NCBI RefSeq assembly: GCF_016741775.1 | Contig: NZ_JAERRK010000021.1 | Span: 1 to 64,000 of the forward strand | Origin: Streptomyces actinomycinicus | Lineage (GTDB): Bacteria; Actinomycetota; Actinomycetes; Streptomycetales; Streptomycetaceae | DNA: 64,000 nt | Direction of reading: 5' to 3' | Part shown: positions 27,059 to 34,732 of the stretch, piece after piece | Layout: every line of letters starts with the position of its first letter | How positions within the stretch are numbered: position 1 is the first letter of the stretch | Program-made: the position numbers and the translations under genes | Notes under the pieces: model-generated | Database searches by the model: none | The model's input: only the letters and a program-made list of their open reading frames with translations | What the model was told of the DNA's origin: nothing

Positions 27059-28192
27059 ATGACCTCGAACGACGCTCCCGCCACAGCCCCCGGCCCAGGT
27101 GCCGGCCGCAGGCGTGCGCTGGGACGCGGACCGGGCACCGCGGCGATCGAGCCGGGAGAGCCCGCGGTCGCCGGGTCCGGAGAGTCCGGAGCCGTAGGGC
27201 CGGGAGGGTCCGGAGCCGCCGAGCCCGGAGAGTCCGGAGCCGTAGGGCCGGGAGGGTCCGGAGCCGCCGAGCCCGGAGAGTCCGGAGCCGTAGGGCCGGG
27301 AGGGTCCGGAGCAACCGAGCCCGGAGAGTCCGGAGCCGTCGGGCCGGGAGAGTCCGCGGTGCCGGAGTCCGACGGGTCCCGGGACGGGGTTTTCAAGGTC
27401 CGGCTCTCGAACTTCGAGGGGCCCTTCGACCTGCTGCTCCAGCTGATCTCCAAGCACAAGCTGGATGTCACCGAGGTCGCGCTGTCCAAGGTGACGGACG
27501 AGTTCATGGCGCACATCCGGGCCATGGGGACGGACTGGGACCTGGACCAGGCGACCGAGTTCCTCGTCGTCGCGGCCACGCTGCTCGATCTGAAGGCCGC
27601 CCGCCTGCTGCCCGCCGCCGAGGTGGAGGACGAGGCCGACCTGGCCCTGCTGGAGGCCCGGGACCTGCTGTTCGCCCGGCTGCTGCAGTACCGCGCGTAC
27701 AAGCGGATCGCCGACATCTTCAACGAGCGCCTCGACGAAGAGGCCCGGCGCCACCCGCGTACCGTCGGGCTCGAACCGCAGCACGCCGAGCTGCTGCCCG
27801 AGGTCGTCATCAGCATCGGGCCCGAGGGCTTCGCCAGGCTCGCGGTCAAGGCAATGCAGCCCAAGCCCAAACCGCAGGTCTACGTCGACCACATCCACGC
27901 CCCGCTGGTCAGCGTCCAGGAGCAGGCCGGGATCGTGGTGGCGCGGCTGAAGGAGCTGGGCGAGGTCAGTTTCCGGGTGCTCGTCGAGGACACCGGCGAC
28001 ACGCTCACGGTCGTGGCCCGGTTCCTGGCCCTGCTGGAGCTGTACCGGGAGAAGGCCGTCGCCCTGGAGCAGGAGGCCGCGCTCGGGGAGCTGGTCGTGC
28101 GCTGGACCGGTGGGGACACCGACGCGGCGCCGATGGTCACCGACGAGTTCGACCGGCCGCCGGAGCAGCCCGAGGAGGAGAGGAAGGCATGA
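27059..28192 (+). CDS. scpA: Segregation and condensation protein A
   Basis: 377 residues. Kleisin subunit that links SMC heads. The conserved part begins FKVRLSNFEGPFDLLLQLISKHKLDVTEVAL near residue 112 and continues through ATEFLVVAATLLDLKAARLLP and a C-terminal winged-helix part (VARFLALLELYREKAV). The first ~110 residues are an Ala/Gly/Pro/Ser/Glu-rich extension with 16-residue tandem repeats that ScpA does not need. TAGCCT (27044-27049) nine bases before the ATG and no Shine-Dalgarno suggest a leaderless start. The stop overlaps scpB. Confidence 0.92.
   Translation: MTSNDAPATAPGPGAGRRRALGRGPGTAAIEPGEPAVAGSGESGAVGPGGSGAAEPGESGAVGPGGSGAAEPGESGAVGPGGSGATEPGESGAVGPGESAVPESDGSRDGVFKVRLSNFEGPFDLLLQLISKHKLDVTEVALSKVTDEFMAHIRAMGTDWDLDQATEFLVVAATLLDLKAARLLPAAEVEDEADLALLEARDLLFARLLQYRAYKRIADIFNERLDEEARRHPRTVGLEPQHAELLPEVVISIGPEGFARLAVKAMQPKPKPQVYVDHIHAPLVSVQEQAGIVVARLKELGEVSFRVLVEDTGDTLTVVARFLALLELYREKAVALEQEAALGELVVRWTGGDTDAAPMVTDEFDRPPEQPEEERKA
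27179..27358 (+). repeat. 48-bp tandem repeat inside scpA
   Basis: Nearly identical 48-bp units at 27179-27226, 27227-27274 and 27275-27322, and a partial fourth to about 27358. Each encodes GESGAVGPGGSGAAEP with small changes (AT for AA in unit 3). The length is a multiple of three, so copy-number change keeps the frame. Confidence 0.9.
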
Positions 28193-28839
28193 GCGAGGAG
28201 ACCGCGGAACTCCCGGCGGGCCTGTCCGGTGTCGCCGGCCTCGACCTGAAGCCCGCCCTGGAGGCGATGCTCATGGTCGTGGACGAGCCGGCGACCGAGG
28301 AGCACCTGGCGAAGCTCCTGGAGCGGCCGAAACGGCAGATCGCTGACGCGCTGCGCGAGCTGGCCGACGAGTACACCGTGCAGGGCCGCGGCTTCGAACT
28401 GCGGTTCGTGGCCGGCGGCTGGCGCTTCTACACCCGTGCCGCGTACGCGCCGGCCGTGGAGCGGCTGGTCCTGGACGGGCAGACCGCCCGGCTCACGCAG
28501 GCGGCGCTGGAGACCCTCGCCGTCGTCGCCTACCGCCAGCCGGTCAGCCGCAGCCGGGTCTCCGCCGTGCGCGGAGTCAACTGCGACGGCGTGATGCGCA
28601 CCCTCCTCCAGCGGGGTCTGGTCGAGGAGGCGGGCGCGGAACCCGAAACAGGTGCGATCCTGTACAGGACGACGAACTACTTCCTGGAGCGGATGGGCCT
28701 GCGCGGCCTGGACGAGCTTCCGGAACTCGCGCCCTTCCTCCCCGAGGCGGAGGCGATCGAGGCCGAGACCCAGGAGGGGGTCCCGTCGTTCGACCCGGAC
28801 GCGCCCGACGCGCCCGGTGGTCAGGACGCAGACGACTAA
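28189..28839 (+). CDS. scpB: Segregation and condensation protein B
   Basis: 216 residues. Two winged-helix domains: LDLKPALEAMLMVVDEPATEEHLAKLL in the first and RLTQAALETLAVVAYRQPVSRS with VRGVNCDGVMRTLLQRGLVEEAG in the second. It binds ScpA in the SMC condensin complex. The ATG overlaps the scpA stop (ATGA) with GAGGAGAGGAAGG upstream, so expression is coupled. The acidic C-terminal tail is not conserved. Confidence 0.93.
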   Translation: MSEETAELPAGLSGVAGLDLKPALEAMLMVVDEPATEEHLAKLLERPKRQIADALRELADEYTVQGRGFELRFVAGGWRFYTRAAYAPAVERLVLDGQTARLTQAALETLAVVAYRQPVSRSRVSAVRGVNCDGVMRTLLQRGLVEEAGAEPETGAILYRTTNYFLERMGLRGLDELPELAPFLPEAEAIEAETQEGVPSFDPDAPDAPGGQDADD

Positions 28840-28852
28840 GACGGAATTCTTG

Positions 28853-29920
28853 ATGCGAAGCAGCGGCAGCGGCAGGAACAGCGGACGCGGTAACCACCGC
28901 GGCGCCGGCAACGAACGGGACGAGCGGCAGGGGCAGGGCCGTCCCCGCAAGCCCCGCCCGGAGGAGCGCCGCTACGACGTGGGCCCCGGCGCCACCAAGG
29001 ACGGCCCCAAGTCCGGTCGCGGCGGCGCGGCCCGCGGCGGCGCCAAGGGCGGTCCCAAGCAGTCCCAGCAGGGCGGCCGAGGCCGTACGGCCCCCGCACG
29101 CTCGCGCGAGTACGAGGCGCGGACCGAGGAGCGCAACCGGGAGCGGTACGCCGGCAAGAAGGACATCAAGCTGCCCAAGACCTTCCCGGGCGCCGAGCAG
29201 GAGGGCGAGCGGCTGCAGAAGGTGCTGGCCCGCGCGGGCTACGGCTCCCGGCGTGCCTGCGAGGAGCTGATCGAGCAGGCCCGCGTCGAGATCAACGGCG
29301 AGATCGTGCTCGAGCAGGGCCGCCGCGTGGACCCCGAGAAGGACGAGGTCAAGGTCGACGGCCTGACCGTCGCGACCCAGTCGTACCAGTTCTTCTCGCT
29401 CAACAAGCCCGCCGGCGTCGTCTCCACGATGGAGGACCCGGAGGGGCGGCAGTGCCTCGGTGACTACGTCACCAACCGCGAGACCCGGCTTTTCCACGTC
29501 GGGCGGCTCGACACCGAGACCGAGGGCGTCATCCTGCTCACCAACCACGGCGAGCTGGCGCACCGTCTCACCCACCCCAAGTACGGCGTGAAGAAGACCT
29601 ACCTCGCCGCCATCGTGGGCCCGATCCCGCGCGACCTGGGCAAGCGTCTGAAGGACGGCATCCAGCTGGAGGACGGCTACGCCCGCGCGGACCACTTCCG
29701 GGTGGTCGAGCAGACCGGCAAGAACTACCTGGTCGAGGTGACCCTGCACGAGGGCCGCAAGCACATCGTGCGGCGCATGCTCGCCGAGGCCGGCTTCCCG
29801 GTCGAGAAGCTGGTGCGCACCTCCTTCGGCCCGATCACCCTCGGCGACCAGAAGTCGGGCTGGCTGCGCCGTCTGTCGAACACCGAGGTCGGCATGCTGA
29901 TGAAGGAAGTCGACCTCTAA
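28853..29920 (+). CDS. rRNA pseudouridine synthase, RsuA/RluB family
   Basis: 355 residues. A basic disordered N-terminus of ~110 residues (RSSGSGRNSGRGNHRG and similar) precedes an S4 domain (RLQKVLARAGYGSRRACEEL) and the catalytic domain with the RsuA-family motif VGRLDTETEGVILLTNHGELAH, where the Asp is catalytic. It should make pseudouridine in rRNA; the exact site is not decided. It follows scpB by 13 bp, the order seen in many actinobacteria. A TTG directly before the ATG could also serve. Confidence 0.9.
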   Translation: MRSSGSGRNSGRGNHRGAGNERDERQGQGRPRKPRPEERRYDVGPGATKDGPKSGRGGAARGGAKGGPKQSQQGGRGRTAPARSREYEARTEERNRERYAGKKDIKLPKTFPGAEQEGERLQKVLARAGYGSRRACEELIEQARVEINGEIVLEQGRRVDPEKDEVKVDGLTVATQSYQFFSLNKPAGVVSTMEDPEGRQCLGDYVTNRETRLFHVGRLDTETEGVILLTNHGELAHRLTHPKYGVKKTYLAAIVGPIPRDLGKRLKDGIQLEDGYARADHFRVVEQTGKNYLVEVTLHEGRKHIVRRMLAEAGFPVEKLVRTSFGPITLGDQKSGWLRRLSNTEVGMLMKEVDL

Positions 29921-29943
29921 AGCGCCTTGCCGTGATCACCGTC

Positions 29944-29975
29944 CCCCTTTATTGTCAGTGTGACGATAAAAGGGG
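29944..29975 (+). promoter_or_regulatory. Palindromic operator upstream of the ADP-ribosylglycohydrolase
   Basis: The left arm CCCCTTTATTGTCA (29944-29957) and right arm TGACGATAAAAGGGG (29961-29975) are inverted repeats around GTG, with one mismatch and one inserted A. GATAAA (29965-29970) may be the -10 element inside the right arm. AT-rich for this genome. A NUDIX-related (NrtR-type) regulator of NAD genes is one possible binder, but I cannot confirm its consensus here. Confidence 0.7.
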
Positions 29976-30995
29976 ATGGTGACCCACGTGTCCAAGCAAG
30001 CCGCAACCGGAACACTCCTCGGCCTCGCCCTGGGCGACGCCCTCGGCTACCCGACCGAGTTCAAGACCGTGCCGTTGATCCAGACGATGTTCGGTCCCTG
30101 GCGGCAGCTGGAGCTGTCGCAGCGCGCCCTCGTCTCCGACGACACGCAGATGACGCTCGCCGTCGGGCGTGCACTCCGGACGGCCCTGGAGCACGGGCAC
30201 CTCGCGCCGGAGCGGCTGGAGCGGCCGCTGCGCGAGGAGTTTGTGCACTGGTACCGGTCGCCCGAGAACAACCGCGCCCCGGGCAACACCTGCCTGACCG
30301 CCTGCGACCTGCTCGGGACGGAGGGCCGCCGCTGGCAGGACGCCAGCCAGGTCGGCTCCAAGGGCTGCGGCGCCAACATGCGGGTCGCCCCGCTCGGGAT
30401 CGTCCCCGGGCTGAACGGCGAACAGCGCGCCGGCGCCGCCCAGTTGCAGTCCGCGCTCACCCACGGCCACCCCACCGCGCTCGCCGCCTCCGACCTCACC
30501 GCCCACGCCGTCCACCTGCTCGCCCAGGGTGACGACCCGGCCGGACTGGTCGGCCGGCTGCGCTCGTACGCCCTCCGGCACCGCACCCGCTACGACCACA
30601 CCTGGCTCGGCGACCTGTGGACCCGCTCCCAGGACCCGACACCCGAGCACTTCATCGCGCGCGGCTGGGACGAGTGCCTGGCGGTCCTGGACCGCCTCCA
30701 GGAGGCCGTACGGACCGTCTCCCCGGAGACCGACCCCTGCCTGGCCACCGGCGAGGGCTGGATCGCCGAAGAGGCCCTCGCCACCGGGCTGCTGTGCTTC
30801 CTGCTCTTCCCCGACGAGCCCGTCACCGCCCTGCGCCGGGCCGCGTGCACCGCCGGCGACTCCGACTCCATCGCCTGCCTCGCCGGCGCCTTCGCGGGTG
30901 CCTGGCTGGGCGCGGACGCCTGGCCCGCCGACTGGGCCGAGCGGATCGAGTACCGGGAAGACCTGTTGGCCCTGGGCACGCTCTGGGACGCTTAG
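29976..30995 (+). CDS. ADP-ribosylglycohydrolase (DraG/ARH family)
   Basis: 339 residues. It should cleave ADP-ribose from a modified macromolecule. The metal-binding motifs of the ARH fold are present: GLALGDALGYP, SDDTQMTLAVG, GCGANMRVAPLG, ALTHGHPTALAAS, and the C-terminal AGDSDSIACLAGAFAGAWLG. The substrate (protein, nucleic acid or small molecule) is unknown. The ATG abuts the operator; a GTG at 29988 (MSKQAATGTLLG) with GGTGA upstream is an alternative start. The next gene starts 4 bases after the stop. Confidence 0.9.
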   Translation: MVTHVSKQAATGTLLGLALGDALGYPTEFKTVPLIQTMFGPWRQLELSQRALVSDDTQMTLAVGRALRTALEHGHLAPERLERPLREEFVHWYRSPENNRAPGNTCLTACDLLGTEGRRWQDASQVGSKGCGANMRVAPLGIVPGLNGEQRAGAAQLQSALTHGHPTALAASDLTAHAVHLLAQGDDPAGLVGRLRSYALRHRTRYDHTWLGDLWTRSQDPTPEHFIARGWDECLAVLDRLQEAVRTVSPETDPCLATGEGWIAEEALATGLLCFLLFPDEPVTALRRAACTAGDSDSIACLAGAFAGAWLGADAWPADWAERIEYREDLLALGTLWDA

Positions 30996-30999
30996 GCCC

Positions 31000-31749
31000 A
31001 TGATCGACGACCTCGACATCGACCTGACCCCGGTGGTGGCGGAACAGCCCGACCCGCTGCTCCTCGCGACCGTCTCCGGAGCCCATCTGTACGGCTTCCC
31101 CTCCCAGGACTCAGACGTGGACCTGCGCGGCGTCCATCTGCTCCCCGCCGCCGACCTCGTCGGCCTGCGCGAGCCGGAGGAGACCCGCTCGCGGACCTGG
31201 GTCCGGTACGGCGTCGAGCTGGACCTCGTCACCCACGACCTGCGCAAGTTCGTACGGCTGATGCTCCGCCGCAACGGCTACGTGCTGGAGCAGCTGCTCT
31301 CGCCCCTGGTCGTGCACACCACCGACGCGCACCGGGAACTGGCCGCCCTGGTGCCCGGCGTGCTGACCAGCCACCACGCCCACCACTACCGCGGCTTCGC
31401 GGTGACCCAGTGGCGGCTGTTCGAGAAGACCGGCGAACTGAAACCGCTGCTCTACACCTTCCGGGTCCTGCTCACCGGCATCCACCTCATGCGCAGCGGC
31501 GAGGTCCAGGCCCATCTGCCCACGCTCCTGGACCAGGTGGACGCCCCCGGTTACCTGCCCGAGCTGATAGCCGCCAAGGCGCAGCAGGAGCACGGCACGG
31601 CCGACGTCGGCCACGCGCGCGTGGAGGCCGACGTGGAGCGGCTGCACGGCGTGCTCGACGAGGCGCAGGCCGCCTCAGCGCTGCCGGACGCGCCCGGCGC
31701 CCAGGACGCCCTGCACGACCTGGTGGTCCGGCTCCGCCTGCAGGGCTGA
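31000..31749 (+). CDS. Nucleotidyltransferase, COG3541-like, copy A
   Basis: 249 residues. The N-terminal nucleotidyltransferase motif is TVSGAHLYGFPSQDSDVDLR, i.e. a G-S/A start and a D-x-D metal pair, followed by ELDLVTHDLRKFVRLMLRRNG. It resembles the COG3541 (YcgL/RlaP-type) group, some members of which sit in RNA-repair operons. The role here is unknown. It is 4 bases downstream of the glycohydrolase, so it is co-transcribed. Its last 75 bases overlap the convergent paralogue. Confidence 0.85.
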   Translation: MIDDLDIDLTPVVAEQPDPLLLATVSGAHLYGFPSQDSDVDLRGVHLLPAADLVGLREPEETRSRTWVRYGVELDLVTHDLRKFVRLMLRRNGYVLEQLLSPLVVHTTDAHRELAALVPGVLTSHHAHHYRGFAVTQWRLFEKTGELKPLLYTFRVLLTGIHLMRSGEVQAHLPTLLDQVDAPGYLPELIAAKAQQEHGTADVGHARVEADVERLHGVLDEAQAASALPDAPGAQDALHDLVVRLRLQG

Positions 31750-32418
31750 GGCCCGCCGCACCCCGAACAGGAAGGCGGCCACGCGCGCGTGGTCCGGCTC
31801 CGGCGGCAGCGAGGTGCCCCGCAGGGCGTCCTCGGCCTCGTCCGCCAGCCGGGCCATCCACGCCTCGACCCGTGGCCACGGCACCTCGCCCCGCTTCACC
31901 GCGAGCAGCGGCTCGCGCCGGTCACCGACGTCGATCCGCAGCTCGCCGGTGCGCAGCAGGTCCCCGGCGCTCATCAGCAGGCGCAGCAGATGCATGGCGT
32001 GCTTCCAGCGCGGGGCGCCCGTGGTACGGACGTCGGCGTCGAGCTTCTTGCGCTGGCCGAGTGCGTAGCGGGTGAAGGTCCCGTACACCTGCCGGGACAG
32101 GAACGCGGACCGCAGGGACAGCAGCTCGCGGCCGGTGTCGTCCGCGTGCTCGACCAGCGGGGAGTGCAGGCACTCCAGGATGTTCGGGTTGCCGCGCAGC
32201 GCCAGCTCGCAGAACCGCTCCAGCTCCCAGGAGAACTGCTCCTCGCCCGGCCCCTCCACGTGCGTCGGCGGTTTGTCGAACCGCCAGTACAGCGGGGTCG
32301 GGGCGAGGAACACCCCGCGCCGGTCGGTGTCGCTGGCGTCCGTGGCCAGGCCGAAGGCGCGCGAGCCCATGACACAGGCGTAGACCGTGTGGTCGCGTAC
32401 GAGGTCCTGCGGATGCAT
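31675..32418 (-). CDS. Nucleotidyltransferase, COG3541-like, copy B
   Basis: 247 residues. It shares the layout of copy A: VMGSRAFGLATDASDTDRRG (metal-binding DxD), FELALRGNPNILECLHSP-like centre, and KHAMHLLRLLMSAGDLLRTGEL. The two are divergent paralogues in convergent orientation with a 75-bp overlap of their 3' ends. The ATG has TACGCT six bases upstream on the minus strand, consistent with a leaderless mRNA. Substrate unknown; co-occurrence with an ADP-ribosylglycohydrolase suggests nucleotide or nucleic-acid processing (inference). Confidence 0.85.
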   Translation of the reverse strand: MHPQDLVRDHTVYACVMGSRAFGLATDASDTDRRGVFLAPTPLYWRFDKPPTHVEGPGEEQFSWELERFCELALRGNPNILECLHSPLVEHADDTGRELLSLRSAFLSRQVYGTFTRYALGQRKKLDADVRTTGAPRWKHAMHLLRLLMSAGDLLRTGELRIDVGDRREPLLAVKRGEVPWPRVEAWMARLADEAEDALRGTSLPPEPDHARVAAFLFGVRRASALQAEPDHQVVQGVLGAGRVRQR

Positions 32419-32440
32419 TCCGGGAGCGTACGCGGCCCCC

Positions 32441-32875
32441 TCACGCCAGGTGGATCGAATTTCCGTGCACGGTGATCGACTCCTTCGCCAGCGGCCTGGT
32501 GGCGGGACCGTGGGCCACCGAGCCGTCGGCGATGCGGAACCTGCTGCCGTGGCAGGGGCAGTCGATGGTGCCGTCCGCGACCTTGTTCACCGTGCAGCCC
32601 TGGTGCGTGCAGACCGCAGAGAAGGCCTTGAAGTCACCCTTCTTCGGCTGGGTGACCACGATCTTCTGCTCCTTGAAGACCTTGCCCCCGCCCTCCGGGA
32701 TATCGCTCGTGTCGGCCAGCTGCTTGCCGGCCGGGGACGCCGGCAGCCTGCCGGAGGTGGACTCCGACGAGGTGGAACCGCTCTCGTCCGTGGTGCCGCC
32801 GCACCCCACGCATCCCAGGGCGAGCGCACCGGCGCCCGTCGCGAGAACCGTCCGCCGCGTTGCGGGCTGGGTCAT
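32441..32875 (-). CDS. Rieske [2Fe-2S] lipoprotein
   Basis: 144 residues. The Tat-type N-terminus MTQPATRRTVLATGAGALA is followed by a lipobox-like LGC, so it is probably exported folded and lipid-anchored. The Rieske domain has CTHQGC and CPCHGS, the Cys-His pairs that bind the cluster. Its electron partner is unknown. The ATG at 32875 is preceded on the minus strand by GGAGG six bases upstream; the frame is open to 32896. Single gene, divergent from aroH. Confidence 0.92.
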   Translation of the reverse strand: MTQPATRRTVLATGAGALALGCVGCGGTTDESGSTSSESTSGRLPASPAGKQLADTSDIPEGGGKVFKEQKIVVTQPKKGDFKAFSAVCTHQGCTVNKVADGTIDCPCHGSRFRIADGSVAHGPATRPLAKESITVHGNSIHLA

Positions 32876-33022
32876 GTCACGCCTCCGTACAGACATCGAA
32901 AACCGGTGGATACCAGAACTTTCCGCATCGTCTCAGCGGGCGGGCGGCGCGCGCCCGCTCCGCGCGGGCTGACTACGCTGGACGGACCAAGAACAGACAC
33001 GCAGGCAGCGAGGAGCAGCGCC

Positions 33023-33385
33023 GTGGCGGTACGAGCGGTCCGGGGGGCCGTCCAACTCGAACGGGACGAGGCCGGGCACATGGAGGAGCAGGTCGGAGCC
33101 CTGCTCACCGCCGTCCTGGAACGGAACGGGCTGACCGTCGACGACCTGATCAGCATCTGGTTCACGGCCACCCCCGACCTGCACAGCGACTTCCCGGCCG
33201 CCGCCGCCCGCAAGCTCGGCATCGTGGACGTCCCCCTCATCTGCGCCCAGGAACTCGACGTCGAGGGCGCCATGCCCCGGGTCGTGCGGATCCTCGCGCA
33301 CATCGCGTCGGACAAGCCCCGTGCCGACATCAGCCACGTCTACCTCGGCTCCGCCGCCGCCCTGCGCAAGGACATCGCCCAGTGA
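33023..33385 (+). CDS. aroH: Chorismate mutase, AroH type
   Basis: 120 residues, the usual length of the AroH trimer family. It begins MAVRAVRGAVQLERDEAGHM and includes ISIWFTATPDLHSDFPAAAAR and PLICAQELDVEGAMPRVVRI, which carry the active-site Arg/Glu/Cys positions of the family. It converts chorismate to prephenate. The GTG at 33023 follows GAGGAG. Its stop overlaps tyrA (GTGA), forming a two-step tyrosine branch unit. Confidence 0.92.
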   Translation: MAVRAVRGAVQLERDEAGHMEEQVGALLTAVLERNGLTVDDLISIWFTATPDLHSDFPAAAARKLGIVDVPLICAQELDVEGAMPRVVRILAHIASDKPRADISHVYLGSAAALRKDIAQ

Positions 33386-34467
33386 GAACCGCACTCGTCA
33401 TCGGCACCGGCCTCATCGGCACCTCCGCCGCGCTGGCACTCGTGCAGCGCGGGGTCACCGTCCACCTCGCCGACCACGACCCCGAGCAGGCCCGTACCGC
33501 CGCCGCGCTGGGCGCCGGCACCGACGAGGCGCCCGACGGCCCGGTCGACCTGGCCCTCGTCGCCGCCCCGCCCGCCCATGTGGCCGGGGTGGTCGCCGAC
33601 GCCGTGCGCCGGGGCCTGGCCCGCGGCTACCTGGACGTGGCCAGCGTCAAGGGCGGCCCGCGCCGCGAGCTGGAGGCGCTCGGCCTCGACCTCACGACGT
33701 ACATCGGCACCCACCCCATGTCCGGCCGGGAGAAGTCCGGCCCGCTGGCCGCCACCGCGGACCTCTTCGAGGGCCGCCCCTGGGTGCTGACCCCCACCCG
33801 CGACACCGACACCGAGGTGCTGAACCTCGCACTGGAACTGGTCTCGCACTGCCGGGCCGTACCGGTCGTCATGGACGCCGACGCCCACGACCGCGCCGTC
33901 GCCCTGGTCTCCCACATGCCCCACCTGGTGTCGAGCATGGTCGCCGCGCGCCTGGAGCACGCCGAGGAGGCCGCCGTACGGCTGTGCGGGCAGGGCATCC
34001 GGGACGTGACCCGGATCGCCGCCTCCGACCCGCGGATGTGGATCGACATCCTGTCCGCGAACCCGGGCCCGGTCGCCGACCTGCTCGCCGACGTGGCGTC
34101 CGACCTCGACGAGACCGTCCGGGCGCTGCGCGCCCTGCAGTCCTCCGACGAGGACAAGCGGCGCACCGGCGCCACCGGCATCGAGGACGTGCTGCGCCGC
34201 GGGAACGCCGGCCAGGTCCGGGTACCCGGCAAGCACGGCAGCGCGCCGCGCGTGTACGAGACCGTCGTCGTCCTCATCAACGACCAGCCCGGACAGCTCG
34301 CCCGGATCTTCGCCGACGCGGACCGGGCCGGGGTCAACATCGAGGACGTCCGGATCGAGCACGCGACGGGCCAGCAGGCCGGCCTGGTCCAGCTCAGCGT
34401 GGAGCCGAGCGCGGCGGCCGTCCTGACGGGCGCGCTGCGGGAGCGGGGCTGGGCACTGCGGCCGTAG
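33382..34467 (+). CDS. tyrA: Prephenate dehydrogenase
   Basis: 361 residues. Rossmann motif VIGTGLIGTSAALAL at the N-terminus, the TyrA signature IGTHPMSGREKSGPLAA near residue 110, and HMPHLVSSMVAA later. A C-terminal ACT domain (VVVLINDQPGQLARIFADAD, then VNIEDVRIEHA) probably senses tyrosine. It makes 4-hydroxyphenylpyruvate (or arogenate-derived tyrosine) from the aroH product. GTG start coupled to aroH. Confidence 0.93.
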   Translation: MRTALVIGTGLIGTSAALALVQRGVTVHLADHDPEQARTAAALGAGTDEAPDGPVDLALVAAPPAHVAGVVADAVRRGLARGYLDVASVKGGPRRELEALGLDLTTYIGTHPMSGREKSGPLAATADLFEGRPWVLTPTRDTDTEVLNLALELVSHCRAVPVVMDADAHDRAVALVSHMPHLVSSMVAARLEHAEEAAVRLCGQGIRDVTRIAASDPRMWIDILSANPGPVADLLADVASDLDETVRALRALQSSDEDKRRTGATGIEDVLRRGNAGQVRVPGKHGSAPRVYETVVVLINDQPGQLARIFADADRAGVNIEDVRIEHATGQQAGLVQLSVEPSAAAVLTGALRERGWALRP

Positions 34468-34492
34468 GGCCCGGCCCGGCGCCGGCCCCCGT

Positions 34493-34661
34493 GTCCGGAC
34501 GGGTGCTGCGGGTCCGGCGAGGGCCCTGGGTCCGGACGGGTGCTGCGGGTCCGGCGAGGGCCCTGGGTCCGGACGGGTGCCCCGGCCGGTCCGGTGCGGG
34601 CGCTGGGTCCGGAGGGGTGTCCCGGTCCGGCGCCGGTGCATGCGTCCGGACGAGTGACCCG
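34493..34661 (+). repeat. 37-bp tandem repeats upstream of cmk
   Basis: Two identical 37-bp units (34493-34529, 34530-34566), then diverged copies starting at 34567, 34607 and 34644. Each begins GTCCGGACGGGTG or a variant. They fill the intergenic space between tyrA and cmk. Confidence 0.85.
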
Positions 34662-34732
34662 TACCCAGTAACCTTGTGCAGGGCGCCCTCGCCCCCGCAC
34701 CCCGCCAGCACCGCACCAGGAAGGTGTCCCCC

